A stretch of 64,000 nucleotides of DNA from G963704535 sp963704535 (GTDB lineage: Bacteria > Chloroflexota > Chloroflexia > Chloroflexales > Roseiflexaceae): assembly GCA_963704535.1 (NCBI GenBank), contig OY969916.1:4898001-4962000 (forward strand), given 5' to 3'. The position numbers and the translations under genes were made by a program. Positions 1 through 7,970 of the stretch are shown in pieces. The notes under the pieces are model-generated. The model saw only the letters and a program-made list of their open reading frames with translations, was not told where the DNA came from and did not search any database. Numbering within the stretch: the stretch's first letter is position 1; the number at the start of each line of letters is the position of its first letter.

Positions 1-403
1 TGCCTTGTAGCATGCGTGCCGAATCATAGCCATAGGGCGCGAATATGTCTTGCAGTCCTACGTCCGCCAGCACCCAGTCGATCGCCACCTGTGCGGCCAG
101 CAGGCGCTGCTCAATAGTGGTGTCAGCGCGATACGCGATGAGGCTCTGACGCGATCGTGCTGATGGCTGCATGCTCATTTCCGGCACCTGCATAGTTGTT
201 TCCGGCGCCTGCATGCTCATTTCCGGCACCTGCATGGTTGTTTCCGGCACCTGCATGGTTGTTTCCGGCGCCTGCATGCTCATTTCCGGCACCTGCATGG
301 TTGTTTCCGGCGCCTGCATGGTTGTTTCCGGCGCCTGCATGCTCATTTCCGGCACCTGCATAGTTGTTTCCGGCGCCTGCACTGTCTTCCCGTTACCTCG
401 CAT
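1..403 (-). CDS. Unknown protein with N-terminal 7-residue repeats (partial)
   Basis: The minus strand reads open from an ATG at 403 to the window edge, about 134 codons, with GGAG six bases upstream of the start. After seven residues there are ten units of the form MQ(A/V)PE(T/M)(T/S), residues 8-77, with V replacing M in the first. A non-repetitive segment follows, including TTIEQRLLAAQVAIDWVL and then YGYDSARMLQ, which looks like ordinary folded protein. The C-terminus is outside the window. I do not recognise the family. The plus-strand reading of the same array is a shadow, because only the minus frame has a start signal and continues into normal sequence. Confidence 0.65.
   Translation of the reverse strand, partial: MRGNGKTVQAPETTMQVPEMSMQAPETTMQAPETTMQVPEMSMQAPETTMQVPETTMQVPEMSMQAPETTMQVPEMSMQPSARSRQSLIAYRADTTIEQRLLAAQVAIDWVLADVGLQDIFAPYGYDSARMLQG
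170..379. repeat. Ten 21-bp tandem repeats inside a gene
   Basis: Ten contiguous 21-bp units, each with the core TTTCCGGC(A/G)CCTG on the plus strand. Two main variants alternate irregularly, one carrying ATGCTCA and the other AT(A/G)GTTG. The unit length keeps the minus-strand frame and encodes the heptapeptide array of the gene at 1-403. There are no unique spacers. Confidence 0.95.
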
Positions 404-769
404 AAGTAGCTCCTGTGCCTATCGGCGTGTGTATGGCAGGGCGTTCAGTTCGCCCGGCGAACGATTGTTCACTCAAGCTATCCACCGCACGAAAGAATAG
501 GAAGCGACTCCGGTCATGTGTGCGCTTTGGTTTCGGGATGTGATCGGAATCGTATTGACAGGTTTTCGTCGCCAGTCCCAAATATGAGGGGATCGTCCCC
601 TTTCCATCCTCACAGACTCCACATCGCTTCTTAATAATGTCTGAAGATCGTAGTGCTAAGATGCCACCATCAGGTTCGACCGTGGTCAGAACCTTGCAAT
701 GGAAGATGATCCGGGCAGCCTGGAGGACCTTCAACGCCGCTCGGATGATATAGAAAAGGAACAGCACTA
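404..769. other. Divergent intergenic region
   Basis: The 366 bp separate the minus-strand repeat protein from the plus-strand lipoprotein. The only structure I see is the module at 608-672, which recurs at 1955-2010. Open frames across this stretch have no ribosome binding site or family features. Confidence 0.5.
608..672 (+). promoter_or_regulatory. Upstream module, copy 1
   Basis: This segment closely matches 1955-2010. The shared core is CATCGCTTCTTAA, then A-T-rich sequence, then TGCTA(A/C)GAT and CC(A/T)CCATCA. It lies about 100 bp before the lipoprotein gene at 770, and the second copy lies about 55 bp before the gene at 2066. TAAGAT and TACGAT could be -10 elements with TTAATA and TTAACA 20 bp upstream. 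That spacing is long for a housekeeping promoter, so an activator is possible. Confidence 0.45.
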
Positions 770-1429
770 ATGAAACATGTGACAAACCAACTGAAGATGA
801 TCGTGATAGCGTCGCTGACGGCCCTCATACTGATCGGGTGCGGAGGCGGCACTACCGCGTCAAGCACGCCGAGCGGCGCATCACCGGCGACGGACGCCAC
901 CGCCGTGAGCGTACCGACGGAACAGACGGCCGCCGGCGGCGCGACCGCGCCCACGGCAAGCGGCGCGGTTCTTCCAACCGACGCGCCGGCGCAAAACGCA
1001 TCACCCGCGCCGGGCGACACACCGGCCGCGAGCGCCGAGAGCGCTGCGTTCGCGACGACCAAGCTGAATCTCAACGAGGTAACTGAAGAGCAACTGTTGA
1101 GCACTATCCCCGACTTCAGCAACCGGATGGTGCGCGAGTTCTTCGAGTACCGCCCTTATATCAGCATCCAGCAGTTCCGGCGGGAGATCGGCAAATATGT
1201 GAGCGCCGAGCAGGTGGCTGCCTACGAACAGTATGTGTACGTTCCAGTTGATGTCGACGCGGCCGACGCCATGACGTTGCAGCAACTGCCGGGTATCGAC
1301 GCGAGCATCGCGGATCAGCTGATCGCCGACCGGCCCTATGGCTCCAACTCGACATTCCTTGCCAAGCTCGGCGAGTATATCTCGGCGGATAATGTGAAGC
1401 TGGCCGAAGCGTATCTGGCCGCGAAATAA
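770..1429 (+). CDS. Lipoprotein with two helix-hairpin-helix modules (ComEA-like)
   Basis: A 219-residue predicted lipoprotein: a hydrophobic signal segment at residues 9-22 ends in LILIGC, giving a lipidated cysteine near residue 24. A long Ala/Thr/Ser/Pro linker follows. The C-terminal half carries two helix-hairpin-helix-like segments. The first begins LNLNEVTEEQLLS. The second has VDAADAMTLQQLPGID, the LNxA..eeL..LPGI pattern of ComEA-type DNA-binding proteins. The first copy lacks a clean PGI turn. A role in DNA uptake or surface DNA binding is inferred, since no other competence genes are nearby. The next gene starts 11 bp downstream. Confidence 0.75.
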   Translation: MKHVTNQLKMIVIASLTALILIGCGGGTTASSTPSGASPATDATAVSVPTEQTAAGGATAPTASGAVLPTDAPAQNASPAPGDTPAASAESAAFATTKLNLNEVTEEQLLSTIPDFSNRMVREFFEYRPYISIQQFRREIGKYVSAEQVAAYEQYVYVPVDVDAADAMTLQQLPGIDASIADQLIADRPYGSNSTFLAKLGEYISADNVKLAEAYLAAK

Positions 1430-1440
1430 GCGTCTGAACA

Positions 1441-1941
1441 ATGGATGCAACAACAATCGCCCAACGATTACGCACATTTTTACTCGTGCTGGCCGGTTGC
1501 CTGTGCGTCGGAACGGCAGTCGAACTGTTCCTGGCCGAGCATACCGAAAGTCCAATCCAGTTGCTCCCGTTTCTCTTGTGCGGCATCGGATTGCTGGCCG
1601 TGCTGGCCGCGCTGCTCCGCCCGCGGCGCGGCACGCTCGTGGCGCTGCGGCTGATCATGGGCCTGCTGGCGGCAGGCAGTGTCTTCGGCGTGTACGAGCA
1701 TATCGAGAATAACCTGGCGTTCGAGCTGGAGATCCGGCCGGGCGCCGGGCTGGGCGATGTCTGGTTCGAGGCGCTCAAGGGCGCGAGCCCGCTGCTGGCG
1801 CCCGGCATCCTGGCGCTGGCGGCCATCCTGGCGATCGCCGCGACCTATTATCATCCGGCGTTGGAGCGCCGTCACACCGAGGATTCGGTAACGGACTCCA
1901 AACATACAAAGCATCCCAGCTCCGTGAAATGTGAAACGTGA
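1441..1941 (+). CDS. Four-helix integral membrane protein
   Basis: A 166-residue protein with four hydrophobic segments, roughly residues 12-32, 39-58, 68-84 and 115-139. A short charged loop (YEHIENNLAFELEIRPG) lies between helices 3 and 4. I do not recognise a family. It lies 11 bp after the lipoprotein gene and is probably co-transcribed with it. The last residues are read through a short GTGAAA(T/C)GTGAAACGTG repeat, so the C-terminal tail may be a recent extension. Confidence 0.65.
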   Translation: MDATTIAQRLRTFLLVLAGCLCVGTAVELFLAEHTESPIQLLPFLLCGIGLLAVLAALLRPRRGTLVALRLIMGLLAAGSVFGVYEHIENNLAFELEIRPGAGLGDVWFEALKGASPLLAPGILALAAILAIAATYYHPALERRHTEDSVTDSKHTKHPSSVKCET

Positions 1942-1954
1942 CCATCCACACAAT

Positions 1955-2010
1955 CCTCACATCGCTTCTTAACAATATCTAAAGACCGCACTGCTACGAT
2001 ACCTCCATCA
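1955..2010 (+). promoter_or_regulatory. Upstream module, copy 2
   Basis: Second copy of the module at 608-672, here CATCGCTTCTTAACAATA followed by TGCTACGAT and CCTCCATCA. It lies just upstream of the membrane protein gene at 2066. Confidence 0.45.
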
Positions 2011-2065
2011 CAAACAACGCATCGCACCACAACATCCCAGCAGGTAGATTCTCAGGAGGAAGTCA

Positions 2066-2597
2066 ATGAACGCAATATCGATGTCTAACCAGCAGTTGCT
2101 CCAGCGGCGCGGTAGCGCCCCGAGCGAACAGCATTGGAATGAGTGGAGCGCTGGCCGGATTGGTGGGCGGCGTGGCGATGATGGGCGGCGCAATGCTGCT
2201 GGCCGGAGCGTATGGCTACGATATCTGGTTCCAGTTGAAGGCGCTCGCCGGCCTCGCGCTTGGGCCGTCCGCCGTCGCGCAGGTGGGGTTCGCCGCCGGC
2301 CCGGCGCTGGCCGGCCTGCTGATCGGCCTGGCTGTGTCGGCGCTGTTCGGCGCGCTGTTTGGGTTCGTCACGCGCCAGGTCTGGCGCCTACCCTCCGACT
2401 ACGGAGTTCCGGCCGTGACCGGGCTGACGTTCGGCCTGCTGCTCTGGCTGGCGGGCTATCTCGTCGCGGCGCTGCTGCCGCAGATGATGCTGGCCTTCGC
2501 GCCCGCCTTGCTCATCCAGTACGTCATCTATGGCATCATCACAGGGTTGGTGCTTGCCGTGCTACGGCCCCAACCCTACGCCATGATGACTCTGTAG
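2066..2597 (+). CDS. Membrane protein, frame broken near residue 24
   Basis: The only good start is ATG 2066, behind AGGAGGAAGTCA. From there the frame reads about 24 sensible residues (NQQLLQRRGSAPSEQHWNE), then degenerates. A different frame starting at 2139 encodes a convincing membrane protein with helices around GALAGLVGGVAMMGGAM, AGLLIGLAVSALFGAL and GLLLWLAGYLVAALL. That second frame has no ribosome binding site. The two join with one surplus base between about 2130 and 2140, giving a protein of about 176 residues. I therefore annotate one gene with a +1 break. The family is unknown. Confidence 0.6.
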
Positions 2598-2666
2598 ATA
2601 AGATCCGATAACAAGTGATGGTCGTACTCTTGCAGCGTCAGCGCGGATCTCTAGGCAGCCACTTTA

Positions 2667-2720
2667 ACGCAAAGACGCAAAGATGCAAAGAACAGCCATA
2701 TCTTTGCCCTTTGCGCCTTT
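2667..2720. repeat. Hairpin of tandem (ACGCAAAG) units
   Basis: Two ACGCAAAG units and one ATGCAAAG unit are followed by a 10-base loop, then CTTTGCCCTTTGCG as the opposite arm. It is one of several short-unit hairpins in the spacers of this window. Confidence 0.7.
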
Positions 2721-2743
2721 TCAATCTAGCCGTATGGAGGAGG

Positions 2744-2766
2744 CTTGGAGGGGGCCACCCCTCCAA
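2744..2766. repeat. GC-rich intergenic hairpin 1
   Basis: The palindrome CTTGGAGGGG-GCCA-CCCCTCCAA (approximately) lies upstream of the dioxygenase gene. A second small hairpin, CCAC-TGTGGTGG, follows at about 2781-2795. Confidence 0.55.
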
Positions 2767-2817
2767 ACCACCCCCACAAAACCACTGTGGTGGACCACTA
2801 GAAGAAAAGGAGAAATC

Positions 2818-3765
2818 ATGGACAACGACGATCGCCAAATCGGTCGGATACTGACTCGCCGCGAAGTACTCGCGCTGCTTGGGACCGCCGGCGCCGGCCT
2901 GCTGGTCGGATGCGGAACCGGCCAGACAGGAACGGGCGCCACGGCGGCCCCGGCGGCTACTGCCGTCAACGCCGAAGCGGCGACGGTGGTGGCCCTGGAA
3001 AACAACCCGACCGCTGCGGCGACCGTGGCGGCAGAGGTCACGACGGCTGTGGCGGGCAACGCGACCGTGGCAGCCGGCGCAGGGACGACCGCACCGGCGT
3101 GCGTGGTGCGCCCGGAAGAGACCGAGGGACCCTACTACGTCGACGTGGACCTGGTGCGCTCCGACATCCGCTCCGATTCCAACACTGGCGAGGTCAAGGC
3201 CGGGGCGCCGCTGGTTCTGGCGTTCAATGTCTCGCAGGTCAGCAATGGGAGCTGCACGCCGCTCCAAAACGCGCTGGTGGAGATCTGGCACTGCGACGCG
3301 GCGGGCAGCTATTCGGGCGTATCCGATCCCGGCTTCGATACGGCGGGCCAGAACTGGCTGCGCGGCGGGCAGATGACCGATGCGAACGGAGTGGCGACCT
3401 TCACCACGATCTATCCTGGCTGGTACTCGGGCCGCACGGTGCATATTCATTTCAAGGTAGCGCCCAATGAGACTCAGGTGTTCACATCGCAGCTCTTTTT
3501 CGACGAAGCGGTCTCGGATGAGGTGTTCGCGCAGTCGCCCTATGCCGAGAAGGGCCAGCGCGACCAACTGAACTCCACCGACGGCATCTACGACGACCTG
3601 CTGCTGCTCACGACAACCAAGTCCGGCGACGGCTACGCGGCGACATTCGAGATCGGGATCGATCCGACGACGATCGGCACCGGCGATACAGGTGGCCCAG
3701 GCGGCCCTGGCGGTGCGCCACCCCCCGGCGGCGCACCGCCGGCGCGCGCCACGACGACGCCGTAA
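2818..3765 (+). CDS. Secreted intradiol ring-cleavage dioxygenase-like lipoprotein
   Basis: Start ATG 2818 follows AAAAGGAGAAATC and gives 315 residues. The N-terminus has a twin-arginine-type motif (TRREVLALLG) and a lipobox (LLVGC), then a low-complexity Ala/Thr linker, so the enzyme is probably lipid-anchored outside the membrane. The catalytic domain begins at EETEGPYYVD and contains EIWHCDAAGSYSG and YPGWYSGRTVHIHF. The tyrosine in each of these two motifs and the HIH histidines match the Fe(III) ligands of protocatechuate and catechol dioxygenases. Such enzymes open catechol-type rings between the hydroxyls. The C-terminal Gly/Pro-rich tail is outside the domain. Natural substrate unknown. 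Confidence 0.85.
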   Translation: MDNDDRQIGRILTRREVLALLGTAGAGLLVGCGTGQTGTGATAAPAATAVNAEAATVVALENNPTAAATVAAEVTTAVAGNATVAAGAGTTAPACVVRPEETEGPYYVDVDLVRSDIRSDSNTGEVKAGAPLVLAFNVSQVSNGSCTPLQNALVEIWHCDAAGSYSGVSDPGFDTAGQNWLRGGQMTDANGVATFTTIYPGWYSGRTVHIHFKVAPNETQVFTSQLFFDEAVSDEVFAQSPYAEKGQRDQLNSTDGIYDDLLLLTTTKSGDGYAATFEIGIDPTTIGTGDTGGPGGPGGAPPPGGAPPARATTTP

Positions 3766-4229
3766 TCGCGCAACCCTTCGACAACGTAGGGAATAGAACA
3801 CGGATCAGACGGGCTGATCGTCCTGCTGCTGATCGAGGACCGCCAGGCGGCTCGCGCGAACGCGGGCTGACAAGATGACAAGATGACAAGGTGACAAGGT
3901 GACAAGGTGACAAGGTGACAGGGAGAGGATGGAGGATGGAGGAAGCACGTGTAGGGCAGGCCCTCCGTGGCCGCCTGGGCATCGGGCCACAGCACGTAAG
4001 GGCGTATTGCATACGCCCCCCACCGAACCCCGAAGAACCGAGAACCCTGTAGGGCAGGCCCTCTGTGGCCGCCTGCTATGGTCGGCGGTCGGCGGTCGGT
4101 GGTCGGCGGTCGGTGGTCGGCAGTTTCACGCATCATGTTCCACCCAAGTCGTAAATCGTAAATCGTAGATCGGCTACAATAGCCCTGAAACATCCGGCAC
4201 AGGCGACTCAATGCAATGTGGGAGCATCT
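3766..4229. repeat. Repeat-rich intergenic region
   Basis: No gene is visible in this 464-bp gap. It holds 6.5 copies of an 8-bp unit, GACAAG(A/G)T, at 869-920 of this kilobase block (3869-3920). Two copies of GTAGGGCAGGCCCTC(C/T)GTGG lie at 3951 and 4049. Six copies of a 7-bp unit, GGTCGG(C/T), lie at 4080-4121, and three of CGTA(A/G)AT at 4150-4170. Confidence 0.85.
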
Positions 4230-6746
4230 ATGCAAGCAGTTTGGGGTCTGACGGAAAGCGAAGCGCGCGCCCGGCGCCAGCGCGGCGAGGGCAATGACGT
4301 CGGGATGCGGCCCAGCCGAACGTATTGGGATATCGCCCGCGCCAATCTATTTACCTTCTTCAACAACCTGCTGCTTGCGATCGGGATCGCCCTGATCGCG
4401 CTGGGCCAGTACAACGACGCGCTTACCAGCGTCGGCCTAGCGCTGGTCAATGCGATCATCGGGACTGTGCAGGAGATCCTGGCCAAGCGCAAGCTCGATC
4501 AGATCGGGCTGCTCACCCGCCCGACCGTCACGGTCATGCGCGACGGCCGGGAGCAGCAGATCGACCCGCCCGCGCTGGTCAAGGGCGACGTCGTGCGCGT
4601 GCAGGGCGGCGATCAGATCATGGTCGACGGGCGGGTGGTGGGCGAGGGCCGGCTGGAGCTGGATGAGTCGCTGCTGACCGGCGAGTCGGACCTGGTCCCC
4701 AAGCAGGCCGGCGAGCTGCTGCGCTCGGGCAGCTTCTGTGTGAGCGGCGATGCTTTCTACGAGGCCGAGCAGGTCGGGGCGGCCAGCTTCGCGAACCGCT
4801 TGACCAGCACCGCGCGCGAGTTTCAGGTGGTGCAGACGCCCTTGCAGAAGCAGATCACTTTTGTGGTGCGGCTGGTCACGCTGGTGGTGGCGCTGATCAG
4901 CCTGGTGATCATGCTGACGGCGGTGCTGGAAAGCTTGCCCGTCATTCGCATCGTCCAGATCTCGGCAGTGCTGAGCGGCCTGGTGCCCTACGGCCTATTC
5001 TTCCTGGTGGCGCTGCGCTATGCGCTGGGGGCGGCCGCGATCGGCAAGCAGGGCGCGCTGGTCCAGCAGGTCAATGCGATCGAGTCGTTGAGCCACGTGA
5101 ATGTGTTGTGCATGGACAAGACCGGCACGCTGACGGCCAATCACCTCCAACTCCACGCGGTGCAGCCACTAACCGCGCTCGACGAGGCGACGGTGCGGCG
5201 CCGCCTGGGCACGTTCGCCCGCAGCGCAAGCGTGTCGAACCGCACCGGCGAGGCATTGGTCGAAGGCTTGCCGGGGGAGCAGCAGACGCCGGCCGATGAG
5301 GTGCCGTTCGCCTCGGCGCGCAAGTGGAGCGCATTGGCGTTTGAAGGGGGCGACCAGCCTGGCGTACACGTGCTGGGGGCGGTCGAGATGCTGACGCCGT
5401 TTCTGCCCCCCGATACGGTTGCGCCGGACGGCCCGCTCGCGCGGCAGGTCGCGGTGTGGTCCGATGCCGGCCTGCGGGTCCTGGTGTTCGCCCACAATGG
5501 GGCGGTCACGACACTGCACAACGAGGCCGGCCAGCCGCGGCTGCCCCCGCTGACGCCGCTGGCGCTGGTGGCGATGGCCGGCGAACTGCGCCCGCAGGTC
5601 CGGGAAACGATCGCCGCGTTCACCGAGGTCGGCATCCGGCTCAAAATCATCTCCGGCGATAACCCGCACACCGTCGCTGCGCTGGCCCGGCAGGCCGGCC
5701 TGCCGATCGATATGCGGGTGGTGTCGGGGCTGGAGCTGGCGCAGTTGGCGCCGACCGCGTTCGACCGGGCGGCGGCCGAGACCACGATCTTTGGCCGCAT
5801 CTCGCCGGAGCAGAAGGAGCAGATCGTGGCGGCCTTGATGCGGCAGGGCTACTACGTGGCGATGATGGGCGACGGTGTTAATGACGCGCTGTCGCTGAAG
5901 AAGGCCAAGCTGGGGATCGCGATGCAGAGCGGCAGCAATGTGACCCGCAATGTGGCCGATATGATCTTGCTGGGCGACTCGTTTGCGGCCCTGCGCCCGG
6001 CGGTCATCCAGGGGCAACGGATCGTCAGCGGCGTGTCGAATGCGCTGTACTTGTTCCTGGCCCGCGTGGTGACGGCGACGTTGATCATTGTCGCGATCAG
6101 CATGATCGGGCTGGGGTTCCCGTATGAGCCGGCGCAGGTGGCGCTGACGCTGTTCACGGTCGGCATCCCGACCTTCTTTCTGACGATCTGGGCGCGCCCG
6201 CAGCCGCCGCGACCGGATCTGCTGCGGGCGCTGGCGGCCTTTGTGTTCCCGGCCGCGATCGTGACTACGATCTTCGGCGTGGGCATCTACATCTATTTCT
6301 ACCAATTAGTGCTAGGTGGTGTCACCAAGTTTGTGGTACCAGCCAACGCCGCGGCCCGCTGGGAGGCGTATACTGGGCTGATCTACAAGGCCGATGCGGA
6401 GTTCGGCGTGGCGGCCGCCACAATCGTGGCCCAGACCGCGCTCTCGACCTTTGTGTCGTTGGCAGCCTTCGGCTTGATCCTGTTTCTGGAGCCGCCGTCG
6501 CGCTTCTTCACCGGCTGGACGACCCAGAGCCCAGATAAGCGCCCGGCGCTGCTGGCGCTGGGGCTGGCGCTGATCTACCTGGTGGTGCTGGCCACGCCGG
6601 TGCTGGCGAACTACTTTGGGTTGGTCACGCCTGGCGGGCCGGAGCCCAAGATCATGCTGCTGACGCTGCCGATCTGGTTTCTGAGCTTGCGCGCGATCTG
6701 GCGGGCGAAGCTGTTTGAGCCGTTTCTGGCGGTTGACGAAGAGTAA
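4230..6746 (+). CDS. P-type cation-transporting ATPase
   Basis: I chose ATG 4230 because GTGGGAG precedes it by five bases; a GTG at 4218 is the alternative. The 838-residue protein has the full P-type set: actuator motif TGES at 150-153, phosphorylation site DKTGTLT with D296, and hinge GDGVNDALSLKKAKLGIA. Membrane pairs lie before and after the actuator domain, with six helices at the C-terminus. Architecture and the sequence before the phosphorylation site (QQVNAIESLSHVNVLCMDKTGTLT split around TM4) resemble the actinobacterial CtpE branch. The TM4 ion-site motif reads VPYGL where PEGL is usual, so the ion cannot be assigned. The amidohydrolase starts 10 bp downstream. Confidence 0.85.
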   Translation: MQAVWGLTESEARARRQRGEGNDVGMRPSRTYWDIARANLFTFFNNLLLAIGIALIALGQYNDALTSVGLALVNAIIGTVQEILAKRKLDQIGLLTRPTVTVMRDGREQQIDPPALVKGDVVRVQGGDQIMVDGRVVGEGRLELDESLLTGESDLVPKQAGELLRSGSFCVSGDAFYEAEQVGAASFANRLTSTAREFQVVQTPLQKQITFVVRLVTLVVALISLVIMLTAVLESLPVIRIVQISAVLSGLVPYGLFFLVALRYALGAAAIGKQGALVQQVNAIESLSHVNVLCMDKTGTLTANHLQLHAVQPLTALDEATVRRRLGTFARSASVSNRTGEALVEGLPGEQQTPADEVPFASARKWSALAFEGGDQPGVHVLGAVEMLTPFLPPDTVAPDGPLARQVAVWSDAGLRVLVFAHNGAVTTLHNEAGQPRLPPLTPLALVAMAGELRPQVRETIAAFTEVGIRLKIISGDNPHTVAALARQAGLPIDMRVVSGLELAQLAPTAFDRAAAETTIFGRISPEQKEQIVAALMRQGYYVAMMGDGVNDALSLKKAKLGIAMQSGSNVTRNVADMILLGDSFAALRPAVIQGQRIVSGVSNALYLFLARVVTATLIIVAISMIGLGFPYEPAQVALTLFTVGIPTFFLTIWARPQPPRPDLLRALAAFVFPAAIVTTIFGVGIYIYFYQLVLGGVTKFVVPANAAARWEAYTGLIYKADAEFGVAAATIVAQTALSTFVSLAAFGLILFLEPPSRFFTGWTTQSPDKRPALLALGLALIYLVVLATPVLANYFGLVTPGGPEPKIMLLTLPIWFLSLRAIWRAKLFEPFLAVDEE

Positions 6747-6756
6747 AGGAGGGTTG

Positions 6757-7959
6757 ATGGAACATGAACTCCTGCTCAAACGTGTGCGCCCGCTGGGCGG
6801 CGACCCGGTCGATGTGCTGGTCCAGGACGGGATCATCCGGCAGCTGCGGCCCGACATCGCGCCTTCGGGTGATGCGACCCAGATCCTCGACGGCGGCAAC
6901 CAACTGCTCCTGCCGGGGCTGGTCAACGCCCACGCCCACATCGATAAGAATATGCTCGGCCTGCCGTGGCACAAGAACCAGGTTCCAGGGCCGCGCATCC
7001 GCGATTTTGTCGACAATGAGCGCAGAGTGCGGCGCGAGCTGAAGCTGTCGTCGCGGGTGCAGTCGGCGCGCGAGGCGCGGGCGGGGGTGGCCGCCGGGAC
7101 AACCCACATCCGCACGCACGTCGATATCGACACCGAGTCCGGGCTGGCCTGTCTCGAAGATGTCATGGCTACCCGCGAGGAGCTGAAAGACATTGTGACC
7201 ATGCAGCTGGTGGCTTTTCCGCAGAGCGGCATGCTGATCCGCCCTGGTACGGTCGAGCTGCTTGAGCAGGCGGTCAGGATGGGCGCGGAGTGTATCGGCG
7301 GCCTCGATCCGTCGACGGTGGACCGCGACCCGGTGCGGCACCTTGATACGATTTTCGACATCGCCGACCGCTACGGCGTGGAGCTGGACATCCACCTGCA
7401 TGAGCCGGGGGCGTTGGGCGCGTTCGCCGTGGAACTGATCGCCGAGCGCACCCGGGCGCTGGGACTAGCTGGGCGCGTCACCATCAGCCACGCCTTCTGC
7501 CTGGGCATGGTAGACGACGCTTATCTGGACCAACTGGTTGAGCTGCTCCTGGAAAATCGCATCACGATTATGTCGCTGGGGTCGGGGCGGTCGCAGTTCC
7601 CGCCGATCAAGCGCCTGTATGAGGCCGGGGTCGCGCTTTGCACCGGCTCGGACGGGGTGCGCGATGCGTGGGGCTCGTACAACACGGTGGACATGCTGGA
7701 GCGCGTCAGGACGCTGGGGTACCGCAGCGGCATACGCAAGGAGGAGGAGTTCGAGATGCTGTTGCGGATCGCCACCTATGGCGGCGCGCAGCGCATGAGT
7801 GACGACGCCTACGGCCTCGATGTGGGCAAGCGGGCCGACTTCGTGGTCGTCGCCGGGGATACGCCGGCCGAGGCGGTGATGGAGCTCCCCGCGCGCACCT
7901 TCGTGGTCAAGCATGGGCGGGTGGTCAGCGTGTATAATGGCGTCAGAACAAGCAGTTGA
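6757..7959 (+). CDS. Metal-dependent amidohydrolase, cytosine-deaminase-like
   Basis: Start ATG 6757 follows AAAGGAGGGTTG, giving 400 residues. The protein shows the amidohydrolase fold: a beta-sandwich N-terminus ending LLLPGLVNAHAHIDKN, metal histidines in HAH, then THIRTHVDID, DIHLHEPG, TISHAF and the late GSDGVRDAW aspartate. The HAHIDK and HLHE spacing fits the CodA/cytosine deaminase and N-acyl-amidohydrolase group, which hydrolyse cyclic C-N bonds. The C-terminal KRADFVVV returns to the sandwich domain. It sits between the ATPase and the galM-like gene with gaps of 10 and 11 bp, so co-transcription is likely. The substrate is not determined. Confidence 0.8.
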   Translation: MEHELLLKRVRPLGGDPVDVLVQDGIIRQLRPDIAPSGDATQILDGGNQLLLPGLVNAHAHIDKNMLGLPWHKNQVPGPRIRDFVDNERRVRRELKLSSRVQSAREARAGVAAGTTHIRTHVDIDTESGLACLEDVMATREELKDIVTMQLVAFPQSGMLIRPGTVELLEQAVRMGAECIGGLDPSTVDRDPVRHLDTIFDIADRYGVELDIHLHEPGALGAFAVELIAERTRALGLAGRVTISHAFCLGMVDDAYLDQLVELLLENRITIMSLGSGRSQFPPIKRLYEAGVALCTGSDGVRDAWGSYNTVDMLERVRTLGYRSGIRKEEEFEMLLRIATYGGAQRMSDDAYGLDVGKRADFVVVAGDTPAEAVMELPARTFVVKHGRVVSVYNGVRTSS

Positions 7960-7970
7960 AGGAGGTTCTG

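Noticed and set aside
170..379. Possible CRISPR-like array
   Set aside because: The 21-bp units are contiguous, have no unique spacers, keep a reading frame and lie inside a gene.
171..500. Plus-strand protein rich in MLISGTC repeats
   Set aside because: It is the shadow of the minus-strand repeat gene; there is no ribosome site and the sequence after the array is not protein-like.
2744..2795. Riboswitch upstream of the dioxygenase
   Set aside because: The two stems are explained by the GC-rich hairpin family; no known riboswitch core is visible.
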